NCBI GenBank assembly: GCA_022605955.1
Contig: JAKCOZ010000021.1
Location: forward strand, 10,150,501-10,214,500
Direction: 5' to 3'
DNA: 64,000 nt
From: Rallus limicola
Lineage: Eukaryota; Chordata; Aves; Gruiformes; Rallidae
A program made the translations under genes and the position numbers. A model generated the notes under the pieces. The model did not search any database and had not been told where the DNA came from. It saw only the letters and a program-made list of their open reading frames with translations. Of this stretch, positions 1 through 20,900 are shown piece after piece (within the stretch, counting starts at the first letter, position 1; every line of letters starts with the position of its first letter).

Positions 1-6506
<6,506 letters not shown>

Positions 6507-6597
6507 AGGGACTGACATCTCTGTACCTATTTCTATTTTTGTTTCTGGGATGTTTGGCCACTTTACATGGAAAATCACTGGCTTCATGCCTGATGTC
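6507..6597 (-). CDS. PTPN1: PTPN1 exon 2, residues 22-51 plus the first base of codon 52
   Basis: This exon carries the phosphotyrosine-recognition loop of the catalytic domain. It starts GAC after the acceptor TTGTTTCAG and encodes [30 protein letters not shown], then one base (T) before the donor GTAAGTAC. By mammalian numbering it contains Arg24, part of the second phosphotyrosine pocket; Tyr46 and Asp48, which grip the substrate phosphotyrosine; and Ser50 in the RYRDVS Akt-type site. All are intact. The 91-bp length (30 codons plus 1) leaves phase 1, matched exactly by exon 3. The acceptor is preceded on the coding strand by a long T-rich and CTT-rich tract. Confidence 0.98.
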
Positions 6598-6633
6598 CTG
6601 AAACAAGAAGAAGAAGAAAAAAAAAAAAAAGGT
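6598..6633 (-). promoter_or_regulatory. PTPN1: Extended polypyrimidine tract and acceptor of PTPN1 exon 2
   Basis: On the coding strand an uninterrupted T run of about 15 bases is followed by four CTT-type units and TTGTTTCAG. Such a tract is a strong U2AF and PTB binding region. The T run is a microsatellite and is likely to vary in length between individuals. Confidence 0.85.
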
Positions 6634-7888
6634 CTTAGATATGAATCCATCTAATAGCTATTTTAAGACAAATACCCATTTGACTTCACATCTTCATGTG
6701 TGGGAGTTCTGGGCAGAAAGCACTTTGGGTTTCAAATTAAGAATGGTGTTTAAATTTAATCAGAATACAGCACTAACATTATTTGTGTGTTAAAATATTA
6801 TTATCTTGCATAATAAAGTAGCAGAACATTTACCAGACATTACACCTTTACACCCCTGATGGAGCAGGCAGGGTCTCTGCTCCAAAGCACTTCCATGTAA
6901 ACCACTAAGCAGCTCTTTCCACTAGTGGTGAAGCTATCAATTGGCAGCAATTAGAAAACGTTTGTTATAACAGGAACAAAAATTGTCTAAGCCCTTGTCT
7001 AAAATCACTTAGCTCTTTGTCTCAAGTTATCAGCAAGAAATCACAAAGCTGCAAAAGGCACAAGCTATCTGTACCCAATTCACACACTCCACCAAAGCAC
7101 AGACATCATCTCAGTTTGTGATAAGGTTTCTTTCAGGTTTTTCTTCAGGTGGATATAATAGCTCAGCTATTAAAGACACCTTCAAAAGTTGTAACAAAAA
7201 GAATTCTGCTGTCATTGGACATTAGCCCAAATTTGTAGAAACAGAACTTGTAAATAAATATTGCATAAGTACACAGTTCTTAAAAAACACAGTACCAGGA
7301 ACTTTGGAGGGATGCTGCTAGGTTTAACTGAAATTAATGAAAACTGAAAGAATGGATTGACCATAGAACTGGTGTTTCAATAGCATAATTACCTTTAAGT
7401 AATCCCAAAACAGACATTGTGCACATAAATTAAGTGAAGAAATTATCCCAGCCCAGAGACCGCTTAAAAATCATTGAAAACAAATTATTGAGCTAAATTA
7501 ATCTCCACCCATTGGAAGAAATGAATTTTGCCACAGTCAACCAAATGAAGCAGAGTTTAATATTAATTAACTGTCCAGATACAGATGTATTAGAGCATGA
7601 CACTGATTCACACCCAGCACAATCAGTGGGCAGGCTCTCATGCACAAAGATAGTGTGTTTGGGGGGCTGCTCATCATACACAGTCACTGCACAGCAAAGC
7701 TGGCCACTCCTCTATTAATACATTCCAATTAGCTCAGGTTGTGTTTCACATGTGGTAATTTTCTATCATCATAACTGGAAGATTTTATTCCAGCAAATCT
7801 AATCCCTAAAATGCCGGACACACTGACATGGGTTTCAGTTCCCCTCACTTTTGCATAAAGATTCATATACAATGCTGAATGGGTATAT

Positions 7889-7928
7889 AATTTTATTATA
7901 TATAAATAATTTTTTTTTTTTTATATAA
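7889..7928. repeat. AT-rich low-complexity tract
   Basis: A run of TATATAATTTTATTATATATAA followed by a long T run and TATATAA lies inside PTPN1 intron 1. It is a simple low-complexity stretch with no sign of function. Confidence 0.8.
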
Positions 7929-10900
7929 GTGGGCTATTTCCTGCAGCTTATTTCTTGTTCATCTTTTTCTCCCCCATTATTCAGACCGGCATCAATTCCC
8001 ACTGAATACTACATGTCAAGGGAAGAATTCTCATTTACGTATACCTGCTCAAAATTAGTAGGGGATTCTGAAATGGCTCCTCACTGAAATAAGCCCTGAC
8101 ATCAGCTGCCATCTTTTTATAACTTAACACATGGCTGCCAGTATTTCTGCTTATGAAGAATGCAGTCTGGAGAATATGATCTGGATTGCCACAGCCTATC
8201 ATCTCAAACATGAGGCAGCTAAAAGGGGTATTTGCATAAATTTGTCTCTGACACAAGGTTGGTGACTGTATTTCACAGGGGGTTATTTTTCATCTGTACT
8301 GGCTATATAACATTAACAAGTGACAAAAACAGGGTACTAGGAAAAATGGTTTTTGAGGTCACTAACCACATTTTTCCATAGACCCTACATGTATTTTTTT
8401 TAAGTGTTAACAAAGCAACCCCAAAAACACAAAAACCCAACACAACCACCCTGCCACTCAGGATTCATACTATCAAAAAAACCCCAAAACACTCCCCAAA
8501 GAAAGGGCCAACAGCAAAATGCAAATGAAACCAACCGATCCTTAGGCATACTGGGTTAAATTAGCAGCAGCACTGATCTACACTGTTTCTTTTCAGAACA
8601 TTAACAAATTTGGAAAGAACTGTTTCCTCTCTCAAAAAAGGAAACAGAGGAAATGCTTTATTAGAGAAATTAAATGACACAAAGGCCTTCCTGGATAAAA
8701 ATATTATACACACTATTCCCAGCCACTGAGCGTTTCAGAGATTCCAATGCCAATGTCACACTTGTAAGGATCTGAAACTGGCAATTCACTGTTCAGGGAA
8801 CAGACAGATGGCTTTTACCTTGCTACCAAATATTAGATCTTTTCCAAGATGCTATGATGCCTAAAAGTACTGAAAGAATAGCAGAGTTCCAGGAGATGCC
8901 CCAAAGGCATAGGGAAAATGAAAAGAAAAAAGCTATCCAGGTACCTTCCAGCAACACAGACAATTTAAAAAACACAATGTATTTATGCAACACAGGTCAA
9001 CCAGAAACAAAATATGGGGTGGGGCAGTAATAAAGTGAGGGACCTAGATACAGCAACAGGCACACAGCCTCATATGGAAATCCAGGGAGCATACAGCACT
9101 TCATTCCAGAATGTAATGAATGCCAATAAAGCAGAACACCCTGAAGGGCCAACATGCCTGCACCTCAGAGATCAATCCCTGCCTGAAAAGTCAGGGCATA
9201 CTCTTCTGAGCAATACAGGGTAAAAGTGTTATGGGGTTTTGGTGCTTTTTTGGGTGGTGGATTGGTTTGGGTTTTCTAGAACACCTAAAATGTCAAGATT
9301 CTAGCATTACTTACTTTGATACGAAGCTGAATAACAGAAATTACGTCTTCAAAAAATTAGTGGAGAGAGACAATCTAGTGACAAGTCATGTAAAACGGCC
9401 ATGTTAAAGGTTTTCTTTTACATTCCTCAAAAACTGCTGCTATTGGTTATTGCACATGTACTGATGCTCACTGGTGTTAGGCTGGTTTCAGACTATGTTG
9501 GTAACAGTACCACAGGACCTCCATGTTGGAGCCAGCAGACTCCTTCAAAGCATGGAATTAAGCTATAAGGAACTAGAAGCCAGCAATGTCACAAGAACTG
9601 AAGTTAGTGGATGCACACAGGGATTGATAAAGTTATGAAACACCTTCTTGAATCACACTCGCAGTCACACTGCGGAGATCCTGTCATTTAAAAAGGAAGC
9701 TCGACATTTCATTTAAAAGGTCGTGCAATATAAAACTTCAAAGAGGAAGGGCTAGAACTGAAGTCAGTTTTCCAAAATCAAATGCTTCTGTTTCTGAGCA
9801 TGAGTCATGCCATGTCACTCATCTCCTGGTTTTAACTCCTGCGCCCTGTGCAAATACCCCCAAAAACTTCAGGGGTGGAAAGAGGAAGTCTGCTGACTGC
9901 CTTCTGCTGTTCTCCAAACAGAAAGTTCTGGTAGCAGTAGAGACTGGAATCAAAAGTTCTTCAGTGCTTTACAGACAGTTTCTCTCAGTTGCATGAATGG
10001 TCTCTACTTGGCTTGACAGCACCACATGTCCTGCCACAAAGGAAGGACACAGAACACAAGGGCAGATGGCTGTTGTGCAGACAAAACAGATCAGCCTCAT
10101 GAATGCAGCCTTAGTTTCCAGACTGTAGATGTCCAAGTTGAAGAGATGGTCATGGTGGATCTCAGCCCCTGCCCCAAAGTCTTCTCCCTGACCCTTCCTT
10201 CCTTCCTTCCCCCTGCCAGAAACCTAACATTACTGACTCATTCTGTAGCCCATGGCCCTTTATTTCCATTCCTCCCAGTCTTGGAAAAATTGCCCTTAAT
10301 TCTGCCTCCAACCCTGTGACTAACTCCAGAGCCCTCGGTCTGCAGTTCTCTTTTGCCCAGCACTTTCTGCAGAGCTTCCTACTGGTCCCAGCCACCAGCA
10401 TGCTGTGCTATGGCTGCCCTATGCCAGCTCTCAGCACAGCGGCAAATTCCACTCTACCTTCCCCAACTTGTTCAGACACCAGTGGGAGATAAAGAGAAGA
10501 TACACCCCAAAACCTTCAAGTATTTGGTAAGATTACACAAAGAGGTGTTCATGACATCACTCACTCAAACACACTGCAGGGTCGCGTAGATCTGCAAGTC
10601 AATATTCCTGGAAGAGAAACTAAGATGTCCAGTCTCCAGATTCAACAGAAAGGCACCCAGAGAACTTTGCAGCAGGCCCCAATGTGATCACACTATTTTA
10701 TTATACCATAAACTCTGGAGTAGCTCAGACGAAGAGATAATGAACCACTGCCATTTTAAGGGTTCTGTTCCTACGGGAAGCAGCAATTGCCAAGATCTTA
10801 TCACAGGCGACAGAGGAGCAGGGTAATCCATCTCCTGAGGCAGTCACAGTAAGGAAAGCGATTCCCAACAAGTAAGAGAAGACTTAAATAAAAAAAGTAA

Positions 10901-13900
10901 TTTTAGCTTAAGAGCTTAAAAAAAAAGGAGAGTATTTCCTCTTAAAGCTAGCACTGAAAAAAAAATGATGACACTGCTGTAAAAGGTGGAAGAGTAAAAA
11001 AAAAAAGTTACAGTAAAGTCAAGTGAAAGCTGCTGTTTTCTGTTTCTGAGATGTCATTACAGGATGACTTCAGAATGGAAATTCCCCCTACAACACAACG
11101 AGACAGCCAAGACCTGTATAGAAAACCACAAGAAAAAACAGGCAGCACTAAGGGGTCCATAGTAAACAGCCACTTTACACAAACATGAGGAGGTCCTCCA
11201 ACTAGGTGTGTGAGGGAGCAAACTGTCAGTGAGAAGCAGCGAACTGGCTCATCAGCAAAAGAACTTTGCTGAGATATAGAGCACAGAGAGATCGACTCTT
11301 CCTTCAACCCACTTTGGCACGGAAGCCTGGGTTTCTTATCCTTTATTAAACTTTCCATCAGGATATATGGACAGGGACGAGAAATGAGGGTGTAACTTGT
11401 AGGTAGCAAGATCACCTAAGGATCAGATAAACAGGTAACAGACAATTGCATCACAAAATGGTAACCTTAAGCTACAAAATTTTAGCCAGATAAATGAAAC
11501 AAATGTAGGTTTCAATACTCATTTAAAACATTTATATAGTCTCTCAGCTTTGCTTTCAAGTAAAATATGGTGGTATTGATTGGCTTATTAATGTCCCTCA
11601 GAAAAAGCCAGTGGGCTGGCGTGCTGAGCATCTTCCTGAGGTCAAGGCACATGGGGAGAGAGAGAAAGGGCCTGCCTGCTCAACGTTCAATAACACTATT
11701 ACACCAGGGTTTTTTTAAAAAAAAAAAATCCACACACTTGCAACATAGTTTTCCTAGAAAGCCCCTTGCTAATTCAGCACTATGTGGGCAATCTGGAACA
11801 GGTTGTAGCAACACAGCGTAAGCAGTGTTTCTGACACTAGTCAGCTGCTTGCAGGCACGGAAATAACCCCCCAGGAGAATGTAAACTGGGCATGATCGTG
11901 TTAGTAAATCATATCAGCACTTGGGAAAGCGTGCTAACTTTTTCTGGGCCCACATTTATTGCAGCTAGAAAATATTATAGATTGTTTCTCATCACTGACT
12001 AGTTTCGACGTGCCTAACTGTAGAAATTTAAGAATTTATGAAAGTAAACCCAGTATTTTATTGTTCCCACTTCATCATGCTAGGTAACCAATCACTGTAA
12101 ATGCTCAATTAAACATTTGCAACTGAACCATTCTTACAACTTGGGTATGTACTTCAGAAGGAAAAGGGACACAGACTTGTGCCATTTCCAGGTTGTAACA
12201 GTGCATTTATTTCGCATGTTGTCAAAGTAAGAATGTAGAATAAATCACTGCAATTCTGCAGAACTTAGCTGTTCAGATTCTCATATTGTTTCAAATGTCA
12301 ATATCTGCAATGAGTAAAACCTGATTTTTGAATTCTGATGTTTTTGAAGGCTGCAGCACAGCCAGAGTGATCAAAGATCTAAACTCTAATATTACATGAA
12401 GAATTACATGAGACTTCTCAAATTTCATGAAGTTCAAGACACAGTTTGTCCTTGAAATTTATGACCCATAACAGAAGAAGTTCAGAGTAGCTGGCAGGAA
12501 CACTCTACTTCTGCTGTTCCGTAGCCATGTACTTGCTGCCAAAACAGGAAACAACTGAATGGAGAGCCAGTAGAAGAAAACTCAAGTTCCCTTCTTGATC
12601 CTGTCCATCCCCTTTTTTCTCCCAGACAGTCGATCTGCTCCAGAAGTACATCTCAAACATCACTGGAAGGATTGAGTCTTTTCAGAAGATGAAATGGCGC
12701 TTTTTTTTTTTGACAGCTGTTGTGCAAAAGAAAGTCTTTGCTATCTGTATCATCAAACTAAGTCAGTGCCAGGAAATAAACCACAGCCTCATTGAAGTGT
12801 CAAGAGGTTCTAACTCAGTTACTCTTCTATAAGAAAAATAAACACGGAGATAAGATCCAGATCTTGATGTGCCCAAAGATTAGAGGACTCCAGATAGAGT
12901 TTTGGTTTTACCTCATCTTGAACACACTGGTGCATCTGACAGCCTAAATACCTACATAACACCTAAAGGAATTTGGTCTGCGTAGCCAATCCAGACCTTG
13001 TTTGCAATACAGGTTTTGAATAAGTTGAAAAGTGTTTAATCCTGGCTTTGTAGAGTTTTACAGGCTTCATAGACTGACAACTGTGGTTATCAACATAGTC
13101 CTCCTGTCCCAGTTACCTGGTATTTTCATTCTGACGTCTCACAAGCCACCTCATAGCATTATAGGTTTACAGAGCTACCACCACAAAAACAAGCAAAAGA
13201 ACCCCCAAACAGAGAGGTAAAGACCACAAGTGCAGACTTCCCAGGATTCAGGGGACAGTGGGGAGGGGAGAAAAAACCTCAAACCAAATGAAAAAACCCC
13301 TAAGTACTAGAAGGTGAAGGATGAGAAAAGCTGCTTCTCACACCTTTAAACAGCAAAACCAGTTCACTGTGAAGCCAGGTATTTTATAGAGTTTAAACAA
13401 ACTACAAGTGACAAGAAATTGGAAACAAAAGGAGAAGATATGCCCTTGGAAGCACTGCAGATAGCTTACAGTTTCTGAAGGGGATCTCTGACCTCATGAA
13501 ATAGGAACCATGAGAGCAACTTTTTACTTCTATGTGCTCAGTATCCTCTACTCTCTGAGATGCTGCACATACCACACGCAGCATCAAGAACCTCAGCTAT
13601 GTTAAGTGAGACTGTATAATTGCCCCAAATTCCTGCATAATCCATTACCACCAATTAATCTTATAACCAATGAGCTCATTGGATTAAAAAATAAATAAGA
13701 TAATCAAGTGTCAGATTCTCTTGCTTTCAAGTGCCTCTTTTCCAGCAAGGTTTACAAAGTGACTGAGTGAGCTCCAAGCTACCTCCATGGCCATTGCTCC
13801 TTGCTCAGTTTCATCACTAGTATACACACACAGTTGCCTTTCATGGCCAATAGTCACTAATGTTTAAAGTTCTACTGCTTTTTTAAGAAGTTGGGTTTTA

Positions 13901-14083
13901 GATATGGGGTTTTGGGGTTGCTTCTTTTTTTGATCATTAAGCAGATACGTATTTCTCTTCCCTCAATTCCCTCAAAACTATGCAAATCTTTTCAAACACT
14001 TGCTAGACTGTATTTAAATGGGTCTCAGAAAGCAGCTCAGGCCAATGTACCAGTTGAATACTGTTGTACTAATACCGATTAAC

Positions 14084-14125
14084 ATACACTGAAGACTGAA
14101 GTTCAGTATTAGAAGTTCAGTGTAT
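14084..14125. repeat. Nested inverted repeat (10-bp arms)
   Basis: ATACACTGAA (14084-14093) is the exact complement of TTCAGTGTAT (14116-14125). The 22-base interior contains its own smaller palindrome ACTGAA-G-TTCAGT. The element lies in PTPN1 intron 1 and could fold in the pre-mRNA. No function is known. Confidence 0.8.
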
Positions 14126-15298
14126 AAATCTGAAAAGCCTGACTCATTTATAAAGCTCAGTGTTCTGAACATACACAAAAAAATCCAGTCATCTTTAAAG
14201 GTCTGAGATAATCTTTTGTTTAAACAATTTCAAGGATTATGCTGGAACAAGGGCAGAAGTCTTCAGATGAAAGCTAATTCGTATGGTTTGCACGGTTAAT
14301 ACCAACAGTAACAGCTGGGGCTCATGTATGAAATTCCAGCTTTTTCAAAAATATAGTATCTAACTCCTGGAACTAATTTATTTTGTAAAAATGCATCATA
14401 AAAGTGAGATCAAACACTGTAACTCTCAGTAACCAGGGTTCTATTTACCAAAAGATAGTAGAAGGCAACACCACGTTGACAAGGTTTAACCTGTAAAAGT
14501 TTTATCTGAAAGCCCTTTGGCAGAAAAATGAAGCATTTTTTATGTAACAGGCATTTAACCAAGTGATGAAAACCCACTTCAACTTTAGTTGCAACCAGCA
14601 AAATAAAATCTAGATTTTTTTCTGAATTTAAGCAGGTAATCTGGTGGATAAAAAGCCTTACAGAGCACACACGTGCTCTGCACACCAAGGGGATAAATCT
14701 ATTTCCAATGAAGTTTTTAAGATGACTAAAAGTACCTATGAAACGATCAACAACCCACAATCATTTGTTTAGAACCTGGGCTACACTGTTTGGAAGAGTG
14801 ATCAAAGCTGTTTGAGAGTAGTTTAAAAAAGAAGTGTTGGAAGGGGTTTAAGGAGAGCTTTATAAAAAAAAATAATCACAGCAGGTATAGAAATAGGTAC
14901 ATAAAAACACTGGCAGTGGAGTTAAATCTGCTCAATAATGAAGGCCCTCAGAAAATGTTTCGATTTGGTTAAATCTGTAGGAGTTAAGCAATTATCACCT
15001 TAGTATTTTGTGAACAGGTACAAATTTTATGGTGAAATATTGCTTTCTCCATATAAAGTTTTGTAATCTAATGCAATGGAGCTCTAACGTGTCCCTGAGG
15101 TATTAATCTATGTAATGTCTTTGTAGATGTTCTCTAAAACAAAATTCTGAAGTAATCTATAGACACTACAAACATACTGAAATAATCACAATCCCATTTC
15201 ACTGTAAAATAATTCCACTCAAATTCCTAAAGTTTGTAAAGTTTTACATGATGCAGAATTAATTTTCCATTAAAAACAGAAGGAGTAGACACAGGAGG

Positions 15299-15325
15299 AA
15301 AAAAAAAAAAAAGAAAAAAAAGAGT
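15299..15325. repeat. A-rich tract
   Basis: Two A runs separated by single G bases, inside PTPN1 intron 1. It is a simple low-complexity tract, possibly the relic tail of an old insertion. No element body is recognisable beside it. Confidence 0.75.
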
Positions 15326-15732
15326 CTTGTTTATCACCAGATCTTAATGTAAGAAAATCAAAGACACAGAAGGAATAAACTGAAGCTTTCAGTTTTTTAC
15401 TCTGTTTCAGGCTCTGTCATCAAGTGGTGGCTCTTTACCTGCCATGGTTGATAAATGGATAGCCCAATCTTGGAACCCCAAAAGCAGGTTATTCTACTAG
15501 GCAGTGGCAAGCTTATTTTCAGAAGACCAAGAAAAGGTACTGAAATAAAGGCAGGAAAACAGTGAGAATTCCTCTATATTAGCATAAACCAGTGGTGAAC
15601 TTCATCACCATTACAGGAATTACCAAGAATCATTCAGATGGAAATCTCACCTTTAAAAATTACTACCTTCAAGAGTAAGTAAAAAGACTTCACTGTTTTC
15701 AAGTGATGGCTAAAGAAAATAAAATAAATATC

Positions 15733-15758
15733 ACTCCTGGTGTGTTAATACCAGGAGT
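15733..15758. repeat. Hairpin: 9-bp arms, 8-base loop
   Basis: ACTCCTGGT (15733-15741) and ACCAGGAGT (15750-15758) are perfect complements around the loop GTGTTAAT, inside PTPN1 intron 1. There is no following T run and no precursor-length stem, so I do not call it a microRNA. Confidence 0.8.
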
Positions 15759-17890
15759 TTCACTTCAGGCAGAAATCAATATGCAGAAGTGAATCAGTCG
15801 AGCCCAACTTCCTGTAAAATGATTTCAGTCCACTGAAACAAGCACATTTGAAATCTTCAAGCAGAAGGATGTTCCTGTAAACACACACTGGCACACAGCT
15901 CCATTTCGTAACTCACCCTCCTGTCCCTTTGCACAGAAAGCACATGTGATTTCATCTGTGCAGGGCATTGGACCATGTGCTTTGGTGCAGAGAAAACTTT
16001 TTAATGATTACACTTCTAATTCTGTCAGCTGTGTGATGACACCAGCAGTTGTCAATGGAAATCATCACCAGACCCCCTCTGAAGTTGTCCCCTCCAAGTG
16101 TCCACACCCACAAACTGTCTCCTTGATTTTCATAAATACTGTGGGGTTGTAGGTTTGTTGGGGTGGGTAGAGTGTTTTTAAATCATGCCTATGTGCCTTT
16201 CCTAATGAAAGTTCAGTTTCTAGCTTCATGACATGTGTTTAAAAAACTTACATGTCCGAAGAAAAAAAATTATCTATGAGATCCTTTAACTGAATTATTA
16301 TTGCAGGGTTTACACCAGGCCTGGCATCTGAATAACAAGAGTCAAATATATTTGTATCCAACAGGCAGATCAGACCCCTTTCCATCACTACCAGCACCTC
16401 ATCACACAACAGATTCAACTTACCAGTTGAAATCTCTTGATTTTTACAGATTCTCCCATTTTTTCCCCTCACTGTATATGTCTGCTCCAAACCTTTTAGT
16501 TCTGACCTCACCCTACTCTTCTGCCCACCTGGGCATGCTGGCATACAGCTAAAAGGAACACAAGCTTTCAGAGTATCTGCCATTCTTTCTACTACTGCTA
16601 AGCAGGAATTTGAGAGGCTCCTAAGGTACTAGATGTTATACCAATATAGAAGGAAAATGTAATTTTCTGCCTAAAGACAGAAGCCAGGCAGATGTTCAGT
16701 ACTGGTTCCAGTATCACTGCTTAAGGCCCTCTGCATCAGCTGGGGAGACCATTAACACACTCACCTAATCAACTGTCACTGAAACCAAGAACCCAGAGCA
16801 CACAAGCCCAGAACAAGTTCCATGGTCCTGACGAGTGATACCCACCTTCCCAGTCTGGAAGCAAGCAGCCCTGCATACCTGAAGAGCTGGAGTTGGAGTC
16901 TTTCTATTAATCTTCAATTAAGGTTTTTTTTTTTTAAGAGAAAATTCATTTTAGATTAAAACATACTCTGAACTACAAATGAAACTTGTCTGTGGTATTC
17001 GTGTCCTTTCACCTTTTCCTGGAAAGTATGTTGACTAAAAGCCAAACAAACAGCACAGCACTTTTAGCTGCTTAGTAGACAAACACCACAGTCATTTTAA
17101 AGAAACAAAATACAATTACAAATGTTAGGTTGTTTGAGTTTTTTTTAGAAGAAATGCCAACATTTGTGTATTGGTCTTATCAGCAATTCAAACATACACC
17201 ACTGCAGAACTACCACAGCATTATTTTAATTCTTCCATAGCTAACATGAGTTGGACATATCTAGATTGCTAACTGCTACCTTAAGAATATTGGTCACATC
17301 AACAGAAGACAAGTCCAGTATTCCCTATGTGCAGTGATATATGCTCATCAATAACATGCAGAACTTCTTAAAATTAACAAGGCTGCCAAATAGAAAAGGG
17401 TAGGCTACAATTAATTCTCAAGTGATCTTAATTTTATCGAGGTCATTTTTAAATCAAGGCACCCTATGTGAGATAAGAACCAACTGCCCAGCACAGACCA
17501 CTCAGCCTTGGAACTGTATTTCAGGAAGGCACTGCTCAAAGTTTAAAAAGACCTCAGAAGTTTTGGTGGGCACTCAAAATGAGTATTAAAAACTAGGTGG
17601 AATCAGAGATGGCTACATAGAGGCAACTTGATCAAAAGTAAAAATTCACCCATGTCAGAGAGATCTTACAGCACTAGATGTGCCTGAAAACAGAAAATCA
17701 GAGTCTTTACGGAGCTCCAGAGTTGTTCTCAGACTTACTTACAAAGCTCTTTACAAGTTAAACAACTTGGCATCTTACAATACCTCCTAGAGACCACAGT
17801 CAATGCAATGAGTAATAAGGAAAGCAGGAGACTTCATATACCCCAAGATTTATCACCAGTTTGTTTTTGTTAGTTAACACAGCATTAGAA

Positions 17891-17902
17891 TTTGCATGCA
17901 AA
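17891..17902. promoter_or_regulatory. 12-bp palindrome made of two overlapping octamer-like half-sites
   Basis: TTTGCATGCAAA reads the same on both strands and overlaps ATTTGCAT-like POU sites in both directions. It is a candidate dimeric POU-factor site in PTPN1 intron 1. A chance occurrence cannot be excluded. Confidence 0.45.
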
Positions 17903-20900
17903 GGGAAAGGATCGGCTCTATGCAAGAATATGTACACACACAATCCTTTGCAACTTCATTAGAGACTTAAAAGCCATAAAAATATCCTTCTAGGTCTTAC
18001 AAAGTAAAATATAAATTTTTTTTCACACCATTGCTATTGTCCTTTGGATGCCTTAAGGTCAGGTTTGTTGTCACTGGCCCTACGTTCCAAAGTAAGTATT
18101 TATGTCAACTTGGACTGCCAAAATGTTAAAGGGTTTCAAAGAGAAGGGGCTTGCTTTGTGCTAGATTAGTGATTTGATCTGCCCAATCTCTCACAAATAG
18201 CCCGTTGTGCCCTCCCTCAAGCAGCGTAAAGGCATCAGCTAAGGAAGACCCCCACTGAAGAGAGGCAGAAGACACCTCTTGGTTCCTATTACGGATTCTG
18301 CTTGTCTTCTCCAAGCAGATTAGTTTTCATCTGCAATGCTTGAACTCATTAGGTTTCTAACTTAGGAGTCAATGTTTCTCACTACCATTTTAGGAATCCA
18401 ACCACTTTGCTGTAATGCTCTTGGGTTGACAGCTGTGTTGGAACAACTACATATTTCTCCTTTCAGAAGGGAGGCTATTGCTCAGAGCAATTTTTTTTAG
18501 GCTCTTGCAGGAATGCCTTTGTCTTCCCTGGTCCCTAGAGGCACGGGAAGAAAGTTTCAGATTAACTCCCCTACATCATCTTTACCATTACAGAAAGAAG
18601 AATTGTCACTGGAAGTGGACATCACTCAGAGCCATGGGAGCCAGGCCTGGAAACTATTCCTTCCGCTCACATTTTTGGTGAGAAAGTCTTTCTAAATACA
18701 AAAGCACTTCTAGACTAATTGTCAATGGCCTATTTTCCATGATGACACAAACCCAGAAACAATAGGATTATTACTTTGGAATAACATGGGTGCTTGCCTA
18801 GGTTTTATTTTCTTTATTTACGTTGGTCTGAAAGTCTCTTACCACCATGAAAAACAGAACTGAAAACCAGATTTTAACAAAATAGGACTGATTTGCCAAT
18901 ATCATGTTGTATGCCCAACACTAACTAAAACTTAGATCAAATCTACTGTAATTTAGTTACTGTAATTACAGAGTAAGCAAGATATTGGTGTTAGCAGAAG
19001 CAACAGGAATTAAAATATTTTTTCTAATATTTGACTCTTATCTCAAGTTGAAGTAGTTATATGTGTCTTTAGAGTACAGTCAGTTAAAGCAGTCTTAGAC
19101 ACCAGCTTGCCATATGTTATGTTAAAATTAGACTGATTTTTTTTTAAAAAAGCAACAAATTTATGCATGAAGCATGTCTATTCACTACGCAGAGATTTTG
19201 AGGAATGCTTTTGCTCATCCAGTAATCTTTACAGAAAGTACCATATAAAGCATTTTAGAAAAAAGAAACTAGTTCAGAATGTAATTTTGAAGTTTATCTT
19301 GACAATATCTCATGCAGCTGTCAAAACTTTGCACAAAATAACCTCCCCCTGCATTGTTTTCCAAAATGTTATTAGAGTGGATATTTCGGAGCCTGCAGAA
19401 GTGCAGTTAACTGCAGTGGGCTTTAGATCTCAGGATAGAACATATAGTAATTTTTACAGGATCTGCACATTTTGAATGCAAACACCAGCATGTGAATGGA
19501 TAAAGGCACCTTTCCTGGGGGGTAAGAGAAAGGGGGATATATATGGTAGACAGACCATATGTAAACAACTTACTTCGTTCAACAACTTCGTTCCAGGGCT
19601 CATGCCTCTTCCTCTGACAATGCTTTTTGTCTTTGAATTCATACATATCACATATAGATGTGATTTTAGTGTAACACAACCCAGATGCCTCCTGAAGTGT
19701 CCTGCTGTGTCTGTATATACACACTGTTTGTTCAGTTTAAGAAGTCATAGACAGGTTGCACTAAGAATGTTTACTGTACCTAGGCCGACACTGTTATAAA
19801 TACACATAAATATTTAAATATTTAAAAGTAACAACACGGGTACCATTGAGAACTAGAGACACTATAAGCTGGCTAAAAATAGTAATTTGAATTCCTAGCT
19901 TAGTCAGCTTGGCAGAAACAGCTGTGATCACTGTACCCTCTAACTGGTTTGCATATTACAGGAGTTCCAAAAGTTACTGCCCACTCAGAAACCAACTCAA
20001 TGAGTCTTCACAGCACAATACCATTACTGTATAGAAGCAACTGCAACAGATTATTCAGACTTTAGAGATTTACCACTATTTTCTCTGTAATGTTTCATTT
20101 AGAAAGGCATATATTCTTATTTGATAAGGTAAAGGCAAAGTAAATGCTCTATCTGGAGCATTCAGAAGAGCATGTCTTAAGGAAAGGGAAAGGCCCAGCT
20201 CACAGCTGCTTGCTTATGAACACATACTGCTCGTTTAACGAGCTCCCAACTCCAGTTTCAGTAACCAGCACACAAAAGCATTTTGTGTAGCACCTGTACC
20301 TGCCCAGCAGCATCAGCACCAAACAATAAGACCTGGACATGCTTCTCAAACACAACACTTCAGAGCAGCACAGAAGTTTTTATGAACCCTCTGTGTTTCA
20401 GAAATAGTGACCTGGAGGTTGGGATGCTGGAGCCATGTGCAGTGTTTTGGGTTTTTAGCCAAACTGTATATTTAATACTGTGTCTCGCAGCCCCAGTTTC
20501 TGCTACATCATCTTCTGCATACATTATATTACACAGGTGAGACTCTCAAAATGCTGTCCTACCAACAGTCAAAGTATCACTGAATTCATATGGCAGAAGC
20601 CAACATTGAACATCCTTGAACAGGAAGGTCAAGATTTTAAAATTCAAACACAGGTGGCTCTAGCTGAACCAGATTCTTACTCTCCAGAAACAAGTATATT
20701 GGTAATGAACAATGAAAGGTGAGGAGCAACGTGTGTTATCGCAGTGTGCTTAAAATTGGCATTCACAAAATCAGCCCTATTTAAGCCATCATGGGTTTGG
20801 CTTATTTGCATTATGTCAGTTACCTCATTAGTATTTTTATAAATAGTAAAGATGAGAGAATAATTTCTTAAAAGGTATTTGTACTGGTGAAAGCATATTT

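Noticed and set aside
11008..11415. 135-codon open frame on the minus strand in PTPN1 intron 1
   Set aside because: It has no family resemblance, no flanking splice sites matching PTPN1 phase, and a composition typical of chance frames.
15733..15758. Hairpin considered as a microRNA precursor
   Set aside because: The stem is only nine pairs and the flanks do not extend it to precursor length.
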